Source: Volvox africanus
Taxonomy: Eukaryota > Chlorophyta > Chlorophyceae > Chlamydomonadales > Volvocaceae
NCBI GenBank assembly: GCA_030268105.1
Contig: BSDZ01000003.1
Location: forward strand, 2,232,001 to 2,296,000
DNA length: 64,000 bases
Reading direction: 5' to 3'
Positions 1 through 7,626 of the stretch are shown here, one piece after another. The position numbers and the translations under genes were made by a program. Position 1 is the stretch's first letter. The number at the start of each line of letters is the position of its first letter. The notes below the pieces were generated by a model that saw nothing but the letters and a program-made list of their open reading frames with translations, was not told where the DNA came from and ran no database searches.

Positions 1-813
1 GATGCTGAGGCTGCTGCAGCTGAGCTGCAGGCGGCCGTGGTGGAGGAGGAGAAGCGGCGTGAGACCGCTGAGGCTGCCGCAGCTGAGCTGCGGGCGGCAG
101 TAGGAGAGGCGGAGAAGCGGCGTGAGGCCGCTGAGGCTGGTGCAGCTATGCTGCAGGCGGCCGTGGTGGAGGAGGAGAAGCGGCGTGAGGATGCTGAGGC
201 TGCTGCAGCTGAGCTGCGGGCGGCCGTGGTGGAGGAGGAGAAGCGGCGTGAGGCCGCTGAGGCTGCCGCAGCTGAGCTGCGGGCGGCATTAGGAGATGCG
301 GAGAAGCGGCGTGAGGCCGCTGAGGCTGGTGCAGCTATGCTGCAGGCGGCCGTGGTGGAGGAGGAGAAGCGGCGTGAGACCGCTGAGGCTGCCGCAGCTG
401 AGCTGCAGGCGGCCGTGGTGGAGGAGGAGAAGCGGCGTGAGGCCGCTGAGGCTGCCGCAGCTGGTCTGCAGGCGACCGTGGTGGAGGAGGAGAAGCGGCG
501 TGAGGCCGCTGAGGCTGCCGCAGCTGGTCTGCAGGCGACCGTGGTGGAGGAGGAGAAGCGGCGTGAGGCCGCTGAGGCTGCCGCAGCTGAGCTGCGGGCG
601 GCAGTAGGAGAGGCGGAGAAGCGGCATGAGGCCGCTGAGGCTGCCGCAGCTGGGCTGCAGGCGGCCGTGGTGGAGGAGGAGAAGCGGCGTGAGGCCGCTG
701 AGGCTGCCGCAGCTGCGCTGCAGGCGGCCGTGGTGGAGGAGGAGAAGCGGCGTAAGGCCGCTGAGGCGACCATAGTTCAGCTTCGTGCGATGGTGGTGAA
801 GATGGAAGAGCAG
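1..813 (+). repeat. 63 bp coding repeats, copy 0 (12 full rows seen)
   Basis: Row classes in order, using the key given at 5513-6634, are 1, 3, 4, 7, 5, 4, 1, 2, 2, 3h, 8, 9, then the degenerate end row. The array is cut by the window edge. Confidence 0.95.
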
Positions 814-1805
814 GTACGGCAGGGTTCAGATTGCAAACGCCACCTATGCAACATCTCTGCCGTACATCGTTTAATGTTTGATTATTTAAATCGCATGTGT
901 AGAGGCAAGGCTCAGGTTGCCAAAGGATGGTGCACTATGGAGATAGGGTGTTCCTGTGTGCTTTAGTCGTGTCATATGTCATGTTCCCTGACTGACGGAT
1001 ATCTTGTGGCCGCTTCCGCCCGGCCTTTGCCGTCATTTGCTCTCTCGTTTTCTTCACTCTACCCCGCGCATATTGACCCTTCTCCCATGACTACACGCCC
1101 TTGCAGGTGCGCTGCAGCAACGAGCAGATTACGAAGTGTAGCGCCCTTCAAGAACGATTTGCTAACGTCCAGAAGTCGATGAAGCTGTACCGCTTCCAGT
1201 CACGAAGGCTGAAGCGGCTGTTGAAAGAGGTGAGGATGGTGCGGCCCAAGGGGGGGGGGCATAGGGTAGAGGTGCGATGCTGCATGGTGCCTGCGTGGCT
1301 GTCTGTTTGCATACCGGGGGTTTTGGTGAGGCCATGGGCGGGGGCCATGTGTATCCGAATCCGTTGTTATTATTTACGAGCTCCCCTCCCTTTCCCTCAC
1401 AAACAAACGCACATGCAGGCACACGGCCAGGCGCTGGACGCTGTGGACGACATCTTCCTCAATGACGAGGATGACGTGCACATGGCGGAGCGGATGATCA
1501 GATATGAGCAGCCCGTGCAGGCCGAAACTGTTTCAGCAGCCTTGGAGCCGCCTGCGATTGCCCCGGCAGCGACAACACAGCCCCCCACTCCCACGAAGCT
1601 AGAGGAGCGGCTTACTTACTCCAGCTGTAAGTCCAGGAACAGCCAGTCCACGGCGGTTTCTACTCCTTGCAGTTGGGGGATTCGGGACACGTTTGTGGAG
1701 GTGTTCGGGTCGCGGTTATGTGGCCAGGCCTCTATCGCAGCCCCGTCTACGTCTGTTTTTGCGAAGCTTCTAGAGGCTGCCGCGGGGCAGCCAAGTTACC
1801 GCTGA
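1..1805 (+). CDS. Copy 0 (partial, S+ type): long-helix repeat protein, 3' part
   Basis: The window opens exactly at a repeat boundary inside exon 3, so exons 1, 2 and the start of exon 3 lie outside. Visible coding parts are exon 3 1-813, exon 4 1107-1229 and exon 5 1419-1805 (TGA). Twelve full 21-residue rows and the degenerate last row remain. Their order matches rows 6 to 17 of copy A, including the extra row that separates S+ from S genes, so this copy is assigned to the S+ class. Position 1 here corresponds to 5822 in copy A. Function is unknown. The candidate 46 bp intron of the last exon is at 1627-1672. Confidence 0.65.
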
Positions 1806-2334
1806 CTGCAGATATATTCCCCCTGTCATGCATTGACACCCATATGTCGCTCTAAGCCACGTCGGCAACAACTGCTGAAATACATCGGCCTTCTGCAATA
1901 TGGATGGTTGGCCCAGCGTGTGTTTTGTTACATTTATCCGGCGGCCACTTGATGATGGTCCGAGTAACGATTGAGAACCTTGACATTATTAGAGCCCGGG
2001 TGAGAATGAGACCCGTACGACTAAGACAGCCTCATCCGCCAATGTAGGATGATTTCAACTAGTGCCGTACCTAACTAGCTAGAGCTAGCTGAGCAGCATC
2101 TCAGCCGCATTGCCGTACGTTTCCAACATCATGATTGTTGTGGACCACAACACAGCGTGATCTTGGCCAGACATGTCAACCAGGTATTTGCGTCATGCGT
2201 CGTCAGTTTTTGCTTCGTACTGCGTCGTCATGCGTCGTCAGTTTTTGCTTCGTACTTCTTGTTCGTTGTTTCCTAGACAGGATGGTGGGGCGTGTTTTCG
2301 TTCAGAGGTACAACTTGTGGCCTGAGCAGTGAAC

Positions 2335-2340
2335 AATAAA
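2335..2340 (+). promoter_or_regulatory. Possible polyadenylation signal AATAAA
   Basis: AATAAA lies 530 bp after the stop of copy 0 and recurs in every spacer: 8156, 14680, 21071, 27595, 33986, 39734, 45492, 51978, 57739 and 63497 (first base). If the organism is a volvocine alga, TGTAA would be the expected signal instead. A TGTAA sits much further downstream, at 3206 in this spacer. Which one is used cannot be told from sequence. Confidence 0.35.
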
Positions 2341-2681
2341 TGGATGCCGTATAGAAGGCATATCTGTGTTGGGTCGTTGGTGCCCACTTCACTGGGCCAT
2401 ATGCCGCATAGGGCATGGCATCGCTTAGCAGGGAGGTGATGGATGTCGTTTTCGTATTCGTTTTCGTATTTTCGTATGATGGCAACGGGACAGTGCGTCA
2501 CCCTTGTACCTAGGATGCATGTGCCGTGCGTTTGCCAGGACCGTCTTCATGTTCAATATTGCTCAAGTATCTTTACACCGCCAGCATTCATCTTTTCTGG
2601 TCTTCCTTTTAGTGGCACTTTATGGCGGGTGTGCGGTGGTGTGGTGGCGGAGGTGGCGGTCTTAAGAGAAGGTGATGCGGT

Positions 2682-2888
2682 GGAAATAGTGATTGGAAAT
2701 AGTGATTGGAAATAGTGATTGGAAAGAGTGATTGGAAATAGTGATTGGAAATAGTGATGGGAAAGAGTGATGGGAAATAGTGATGGGAAATAGTGATTGA
2801 AAATAGTGATGGGAAATAGTGATTGGAAATGGTGATGGGAAATAGTGATTGGAAATAGTGATGGGAAATAGTGATTGGAAATGGTTGG
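2682..2888 (+). repeat. 13 bp minisatellite, 15 copies plus partial
   Basis: Monomer GGAAATAGTGATT or GGAAATAGTGATG, with variants GGAAAGAGTGAT(T/G), GAAAATAGTGATG and GGAAATGGTGATG. It ends in the partial GGAAATGGTTGG. Thirteen is not a multiple of three, so all frames cycle. This produces the Phe/Pro/Ile/His-rich minus-strand ORFs, which are not genes. The order of variants differs from spacer to spacer. Confidence 0.95.
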
Positions 2889-3509
2889 ACCCCAGACTGC
2901 TTGGCAATGAGGGCGGTGACACATGCGGCGGAGAGGAAGCCCTGGTGACGGTGGTGGTGGGGAGAAAAGGCGGACAGAGGTTTGCTGCTGCAGAGATGGA
3001 TGATGGACAGTGCACGTGCGGATGACGGGTGGAAGGACTGGTCAGGTGGCATTAGCGGGGTTCACCAGTGTGCAGGACCGCACTTGTAGCTGGAGGTAAG
3101 AGATGGTGTGGCTTTGAGGACGGAGGTGAGCGCGGAGGTGGAGGTATGACTTCACGACAGCAGGCAGGGGGCAACCTAAGGGGGGGATGGTCATCGGTGC
3201 ATCAATGTAATCGCTGCATGAACGTCATAAACCAGACTTGAATTGCATGGTTTGATTGTTCTCGTACGCCTCAGAGCTGCTCTTATCTTTCGCATGCCTC
3301 AATGCGCCGCATCTTCCAAATGAGCCGTGTTTGAGGCATTCCGTTACAGTTATCGGTATTTATAACTCCTCCAACGAACAAATGTCCGCATCCATCATGT
3401 AACATCTTTTAACACGCTCAGGGTGTCCAGCAGTCCGTACGGAATGTTATATCACGCTGTTATATCACCTTCTCTGCACTTTCCTCAATAATAATTATCA
3501 TAATTTCAG

Positions 3510-3866
3510 ATGTCATTACATCAGATGTTATTTATTGGAAATAGCGGGTCCCACCATCGGGGTCCGTCCATGATGGGAAAAAGACGATCGTATGGAATCA
3601 GCACCGAGACGTGGAGGGCGCACGTTCGGGGTGTCCACGCCATCTACATCCGTCCCCCCTTGAAAGGCCAACCCTGGCTGCCGGCACCCGGCAGCCAACG
3701 CATCCGCTACCCCGACTTCACACCCCGACTTATGCTCAAGCTTAAGATACGTGAACTTCTTTCTCTGATGGCGCACGAGCGGTCTCTGGGATCATGCAAA
3801 GGTGCTCGACGCCGTGTGAAATTTTGGGATTCTCTTTCCAGCCTCCCATTCCGCATACAAAGTTGA
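3510..3866 (+). other. Unassigned 118-codon ORF (minus-strand ORF overlaps)
   Basis: A 118-codon ATG ORF runs here on the + strand, right after a sequence (ATAATTTCAG at 3500-3509) that resembles a splice acceptor. An 82-codon ORF (3776 to 3528) overlaps it on the minus strand and ends in codons AAT AAA TAA, so its stop overlaps an AATAAA. Neither translation shows a recognisable domain. Being repeated in all spacers is no evidence of coding, because the spacers are near identical. The segment could be a remnant of an older insertion or noncoding. Copies start at 9331, 15868, 22246, 28783, 35161, 40909, 46641, 53166 and 58914. Confidence 0.2.
3675..3697. repeat. Perfect 10 bp hairpin, 3 nt loop
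   Basis: TGGCTGCCGG, loop CAC, CCGGCAGCCA. The stem is perfect and GC-rich, and lies inside the 118-codon ORF. The same hairpin sits 165 bp after the start of that ORF in every spacer (for example 9496-9518). It is not followed by a T run and this is not a bacterial sequence, so I do not call it a terminator. Confidence 0.85.
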
Positions 3867-4342
3867 GAATTTAGTTGTCAGATTGCAACTCAGCGTAGTT
3901 GGGTTACGCCATTCCCGTTGCTCCTGACCGCCTGCGAGCTGCCATTTATTCGTTTAAGCGGTGCAGTTCCACACCGACAAATTCAGATGTTCGCAAAACC
4001 TGCATGCTGAGGCATTTCGAGCACAATCCTGCCTTACGAATGTCATTGAGGTTGCTTCATCATTGACGCAATGTGGGTACTTCAAAGAGACGCAGCCGTA
4101 CGATACTTGAGGAGTTGGACCGAAGTGCTTTTTCACCACTTTTAGCAGCAAATTACGCACGTTGTGTTTCTCAATTTACTTGATCAATACATAACGGTAT
4201 TTACACACGAATCCCAAACAAGCTTTCCTTACATCCGCCGTTGAGGCTTGGAACTTCGACAGCTCTATCCTGGACGCACCAAACGCAACACTTGAGTCTT
4301 CTTTAGTATAGGAACAGTAATTACAGCATCCATAACTCCAAA

Positions 4343-7300
4343 ATGCAGCAGCATAACTCCGACCCAACGATGGTCACGAGCACACAGACTTTTGTGCCTG
4401 CGGCACACGTCACATGCCCTCAACCTGCGGGGCCTTCCTGGATCCCAGAAACAACTGACGAAAGTGCGGCGTGCGGGTCATGGCCTCAGTCGACTGAGGT
4501 CGTACCGGCAAATTTGCCGGCAAACAAGATGTCCTTCACGAAGGTGAAGACGTGGGTTATCCGTGCACGTGAGGATAACTGCAGTAGGGATAAGGTTACG
4601 ACAAACAATAACATGAGTGTCAGCAGCGGCGGAGGAAACTTCGGACTCGATCTCGGTGCCACGCCGTTGCGTGACGGCTTCCGGCAAGTGGTGGATGACA
4701 CCAAGGAGAAGCTTATGACAGTGCGCAAGGTGTGTGAGGGTATATGTGCGTATACGTGGTGTGCTCTGTTTTAGGGCTGACCTTGGAACGACGGAGACTC
4801 ACATTTTGTTTCTGTTTTGTTTCCTGCACCTGCGTTCTCTCGCACAGGTTACTGCACAAGCATTCTCAAAGGGACGATGGTTTCGATCATGGAATTTTCT
4901 GAAGCTCCAGGCTCAAGACAAGGAGCAGGTCCACCTACCAGCGTCCGCGAAGTTGCTGCAGCCCTCTTCGGCACTGGCCAACCGCAAGGAGTGCTTCACA
5001 GCGACGGCGGTAGTGGTGAGTTCTGATTGTCGTTGGTAGATATAGTAATTGGAGTTTAGGACCGTTTGGTGCTTCACTTTATAATGGACACGGAGCGTCG
5101 CACGGCTTGTAGGCAGGGGGCTGTGCCCATCATACCTAACATGCAACAGGGGCGTGGTGTGGGTGGCGTGTTGCAGCGTGGACTACGGCCACTATGGCAT
5201 GACGTCCGCAGCTTCTTTTGGTTACAACTGACTTTGACTACAAACGATAGTCGCAGTTTATATATGGCGAACGATAGTCGTGGTTTGTAGGCTTTTGAAG
5301 GCTCGCGGCAGCCCAAACCCTAATGCAAGCCGTGGGAGATGATGTCACCTGCACATTGACTTGATGAGCCTGACTTTGTCTGCATGTTCAAGATCGATCG
5401 TGCATGCATCCTTTCTGTACATCATGCTTTGCGTGCTATCCCATCCGACGTCTTGCAGCTGGTGGACTGTGCTCAAGAGTCAGCGGAGAATAATGGAGAT
5501 GTACAGCAGCGTGATGCTGCTGCAGCTGAGCTGCGGGCGGTCGTGGTGGAGGAGGAGAAGCGGCGTGAGGCCGCTGAGGCTGCCGCAGCTGAGCTGCGGG
5601 CGGCAGTAGGAGAGGCGGAGAAGCGGCGTGAGGATGCTGAGGCTGCTGCAGCTGAGCTGCAGGCGGCCGTGGTGGAGGAGGAGAAGCGGCGTGAGACCGC
5701 TGAGGCTGCCGCAGCTGCGCTGCGGGCGGCAGTAGAAGAGGCGGAGAAGCGGCGTGAGGCCGCTGAGGCTGGTGCAGCTATGCTGCAGGCGGCCGTGGTG
5801 GAGGAGGAGAAGCGGCGTGAGGATGCTGAGGCTGCTGCAGCTGAGCTGCAGGCGGCCGTGGTGGAGGAGGAGAAGCGGCGTGAGACCGCTGAGGCTGCCG
5901 CAGCTGAGCTGCGGGCGGCAGTAGGAGAGGCGGAGAAGCGGCGTGAGGCCGCTGAGGCTGGTGCAGCTATGCTGCAGGCGGCCGTGGTGGAGGAGGAGAA
6001 GCGGCGTGAGGATGCTGAGGCTGCTGCAGCTGAGCTGCGGGCGGCCGTGGTGGAGGAGGAGAAGCGGCGTGAGGCCGCTGAGGCTGCCGCAGCTGAGCTG
6101 CGGGCGGCATTAGGAGATGCGGAGAAGCGGCGTGAGGCCGCTGAGGCTGGTGCAGCTATGCTGCAGGCGGCCGTGGTGGAGGAGGAGAAGCGGCGTGAGA
6201 CCGCTGAGGCTGCCGCAGCTGAGCTGCAGGCGGCCGTGGTGGAGGAGGAGAAGCGGCGTGAGGCCGCTGAGGCTGCCGCAGCTGGTCTGCAGGCGACCGT
6301 GGTGGAGGAGGAGAAGCGGCGTGAGGCCGCTGAGGCTGCCGCAGCTGGTCTGCAGGCGACCGTGGTGGAGGAGGAGAAGCGGCGTGAGGCCGCTGAGGCT
6401 GCCGCAGCTGAGCTGCGGGCGGCAGTAGGAGAGGCGGAGAAGCGGCATGAGGCCGCTGAGGCTGCCGCAGCTGGGCTGCAGGCGGCCGTGGTGGAGGAGG
6501 AGAAGCGGCGTGAGGCCGCTGAGGCTGCCGCAGCTGCGCTGCAGGCGGCCGTGGTGGAGGAGGAGAAGCGGCGTAAGGCCGCTGAGGCGACCATAGTTCA
6601 GCTTCGTGCGATGGTGGTGAAGATGGAAGAGCAGGTACGGCAGGGTTCAGATTGCAAACGCCACCTATGCAACATCTCTGCCGTACATCGTTTAATGTTT
6701 GATTATTTAAATCGCATGTGTAGAGGCAAGGCTCAGGTTGCCAAAGGATGGTGCACTATGGAGATAGGGTGTTCCTGTGTGCTTTAGTCGTGTCATATGT
6801 CATGTTCCCTGACTGACGGATATCTTGTGGCCGCTTCCGCCCGGCCTTTGCCGTCATTTGCTCTCTCGTTTTCTTCACTCTACCCCGCGCATATTGACCC
6901 TTCTCCCATGACTACACGCCCTTGCAGGTGCGCTGCAGCAACGAGCAGATTACGAAGTGTAGCGCCCTTCAAGAACGATTTGCTAACGTCCAGAAGTCGA
7001 TGAAGCTGTACCGCTTCCAGTCACGAAGGCTGAAGCGGCTGTTGAAAGAGGTGAGGATGGTGCGGCCCAAGGGGGGGGGGCATAGGGTAGAGGTGCGATG
7101 CTGCATGGTGCCTGCGTGGCTGTCTGTTTGCATACCGGGGGTTTTGGTGAGGCCATGGGCGGGGGCCATGTGTATCCGAATCCGTTGTTATTATTTACGA
7201 GCTCCCCTCCCTTTCCCTCACAAACAAACGCACATGCAGGCACACGGCCAGGCGCTGGACGCTGTGGACGACATCTTCCTCAATGACGAGGATGACGTGC

Positions 7301-7626
7301 ACATGGCGGAGCGGATGATCAGATATGAGCAGCCCGTGCAGGCCGAAACTGTTTCAGCAGCCTTGGAGCCGCCTGCGATTGCCCCGGCAGCGACAACACA
7401 GCCCCCCACTCCCACGAAGCTAGAGGAGCGGCTTACTTACTCCAGCTGTAAGTCCAGGAACAGCCAGTCCACGGCGGTTTCTACTCCTTGCAGTTGGGGG
7501 ATTCGGGACACGTTTGTGGAGGTGTTCGGGTCGCGGTTATGTGGCCAGGCCTCTATCGCAGCCCCGTCTACGTCTGTTTTTGCGAAGCTTCTAGAGGCTG
7601 CCGCGGGGCAGCCAAGTTACCGCTGA
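4343..7626 (+). CDS. Copy A (S+ type): long-helix repeat protein, 746 aa
   Basis: Exons are 4343-4729, 4848-5015, 5459-6634, 6928-7050 and 7240-7626. Introns begin GTGTGT, GTGAGT, GTACGG and GTGAGG and end ACAG, GCAG, GCAG and GCAG. All are phase 0. The start is the first ATG after an in-frame TAG (4304-4306), and it has A at -3. Residues 1-129 are Ser/Thr/Asn-rich with a Gly-rich stretch near 94. Residues 130-185 are basic and aromatic at first (FSKGRWFRSW). Residues 186-577 hold 16 full 21-residue rows plus degenerate end rows. Residues 578-618 are a basic helix (RRLKRLLKE). Residues 619-746 are acidic (DDIFLNDEDD), then Pro/Thr-rich. I see no signal peptide, membrane segment or catalytic motif. 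A filament, linker or scaffold role is inference only. The exon chain keeps frame throughout, but transcripts would be needed to fix it. Confidence 0.65.
4484..4520. repeat. Two adjacent 16 bp perfect palindromes in exon 1
   Basis: CCTCAGTCGACTGAGG (4484-4499) and CCGGCAAATTTGCCGG (4505-4520), separated by five bases. They encode part of PQSTE and VPANLPA. Copies lie 141 bp after each exon 1 start: 10305, 16842, 23220, 29757, 36135, 41883, 47615, 54140 and 59888. They could pair as two hairpins in RNA or be protein-binding sites; no function can be assigned. Confidence 0.9.
5257..5323 (+). promoter_or_regulatory. TATA-like and telo-box-like motifs in intron 2
   Basis: Intron 2 (5016-5458), the longest intron, contains TTTATATAT at 5257-5265 between two AACGATAGTCG repeats, then AAACCCTAA at 5315-5323. 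The latter matches the plant telo-box motif. An ATG at 5384 is in frame with exon 3, so a short transcript starting inside intron 2 is conceivable. The motifs may equally be chance. The same layout occurs in every copy. Confidence 0.2.
5513..6634 (+). repeat. 63 bp coding repeats, copy A (16 full rows)
   Basis: Each row is three heptads, xAEAAAA, then a variable second heptad, then EEEKRRE, where x is A, D or T. Class key by second heptad: 1 ELQAAVV; 2 GLQATVV; 3 ELRAAVG with third heptad EAEKRRE (3h if it ends RHE); 4 MLQAAVV after AEAGAA; 5 ELRAALG with DAEKRRE; 6 ALRAAVE with EAEKRRE; 7 ELRAAVV; 8 GLQAAVV; 9 ALQAAVV ending RRK. Row 1 is degenerate (two residues short). Rows 2 to 17 are 3, 1, 6, 4, 1, 3, 4, 7, 5, 4, 1, 2, 2, 3h, 8, 9. 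The final row is a diverged 19-residue version. The third heptad has no hydrophobic residue but has E to K/R spacings suited to a stable single helix, so this may be a mix of coiled coil and charged single helix. Confidence 0.95.
7051..7239 (+). other. Intron 4: stop-free, 189 bp, with a run of ten G
   Basis: Donor GTGAGG, acceptor CACATGCAG after a C/T-rich stretch. The length is 63 codons exactly and the frame has no stop, so exon 4, intron and exon 5 form one ORF from 6922 to 7626. Retention would add 63 residues rather than truncate the protein. A homopolymer of ten G at 7071-7080 would make that reading slippage-prone. I prefer splicing because of the good donor and acceptor and the unlike, Cys/Trp-containing translation. 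Copies begin at 1230, 13565, 19976, 26480, 32891, 38639, 44387, 50863, 56644 and 62392. Confidence 0.6.
7448..7493 (+). other. Candidate 46 bp intron inside the last exon
   Basis: GTAAGT donor and CTACTCCTTGCAG acceptor, 46 bp apart within exon 5, phase 1. Unspliced, the frame runs to TGA at 7624-7626. Spliced, it shifts and ends at TAG 7592-7594, giving a tail 26 residues shorter and Arg-rich instead. In copy A the protein would be 720 instead of 746 residues. The splice signals are textbook, but the intron would be unusually short. Copies: 1627, 13962, 20373, 26877, 33288, 39036, 44784, 51260, 57041 and 62789 (first base). Confidence 0.45.

Larger units (their letters stand above)
1806..4342. 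other. Spacer 0 (alpha type), 2537 bp
   Basis: No convincing gene. In order it holds: a short inverted repeat CTAGCT-AG-AGCTAG at 2075-2088 followed by a GCTGAG/CTCAGC stem at 2088-2105; a near-duplicate of about 33 bp at 2189-2255 containing two adjacent TGCGTCGTCA units; AATAAA at 2335-2340; the 13 bp minisatellite 2682-2888; a TGTAA at 3206-3210; a 9 bp inverted repeat (ATGCCTCAA 3294-3302, TTGAGGCAT 3331-3339); an 11 bp direct repeat TGTTATATCAC at 3445-3455 and 3458-3468; and the bidirectional ORF segment 3510-3866. The stretch 3867-4342 presumably holds the promoter and 5' UTR of copy A, but I see no clear TATA box. Alpha markers are GAGACCC near 2010, CAGGTATT near 2181 and GGCATGGCATCGC near 2414. 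Confidence 0.7.

Noticed and set aside
976..1182. Small + strand ORF of 68 codons overlapping intron 3 and exon 4 (repeated in each unit)
   Set aside because: It spans the pyrimidine-rich end of intron 3 and runs out of frame through exon 4. It is best explained as intron sequence.
2682..2888. CRISPR-like array
   Set aside because: The units are directly adjacent 13 bp repeats without unique spacers, and the window is eukaryotic.
2553..3052. Three minus-strand ORFs of 117 to 147 codons with Phe-Pro-Ile-Thr-His repeats
   Set aside because: The 13 bp minisatellite reads through all three frames, so all three overlap with the same repeated motif. They change length with minisatellite copy number and have no independent support.
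1806..4342. LTR retrotransposon or DNA transposon forming the unit
   Set aside because: I found no long terminal repeats, no terminal inverted repeats with target duplications, and no reverse transcriptase, integrase or transposase translation in any frame.
5315..5323. Interstitial telomere
   Set aside because: Only a single AAACCCTAA occurs per unit, with no tandem telomeric repeats. It is kept only as a possible telo-box motif.
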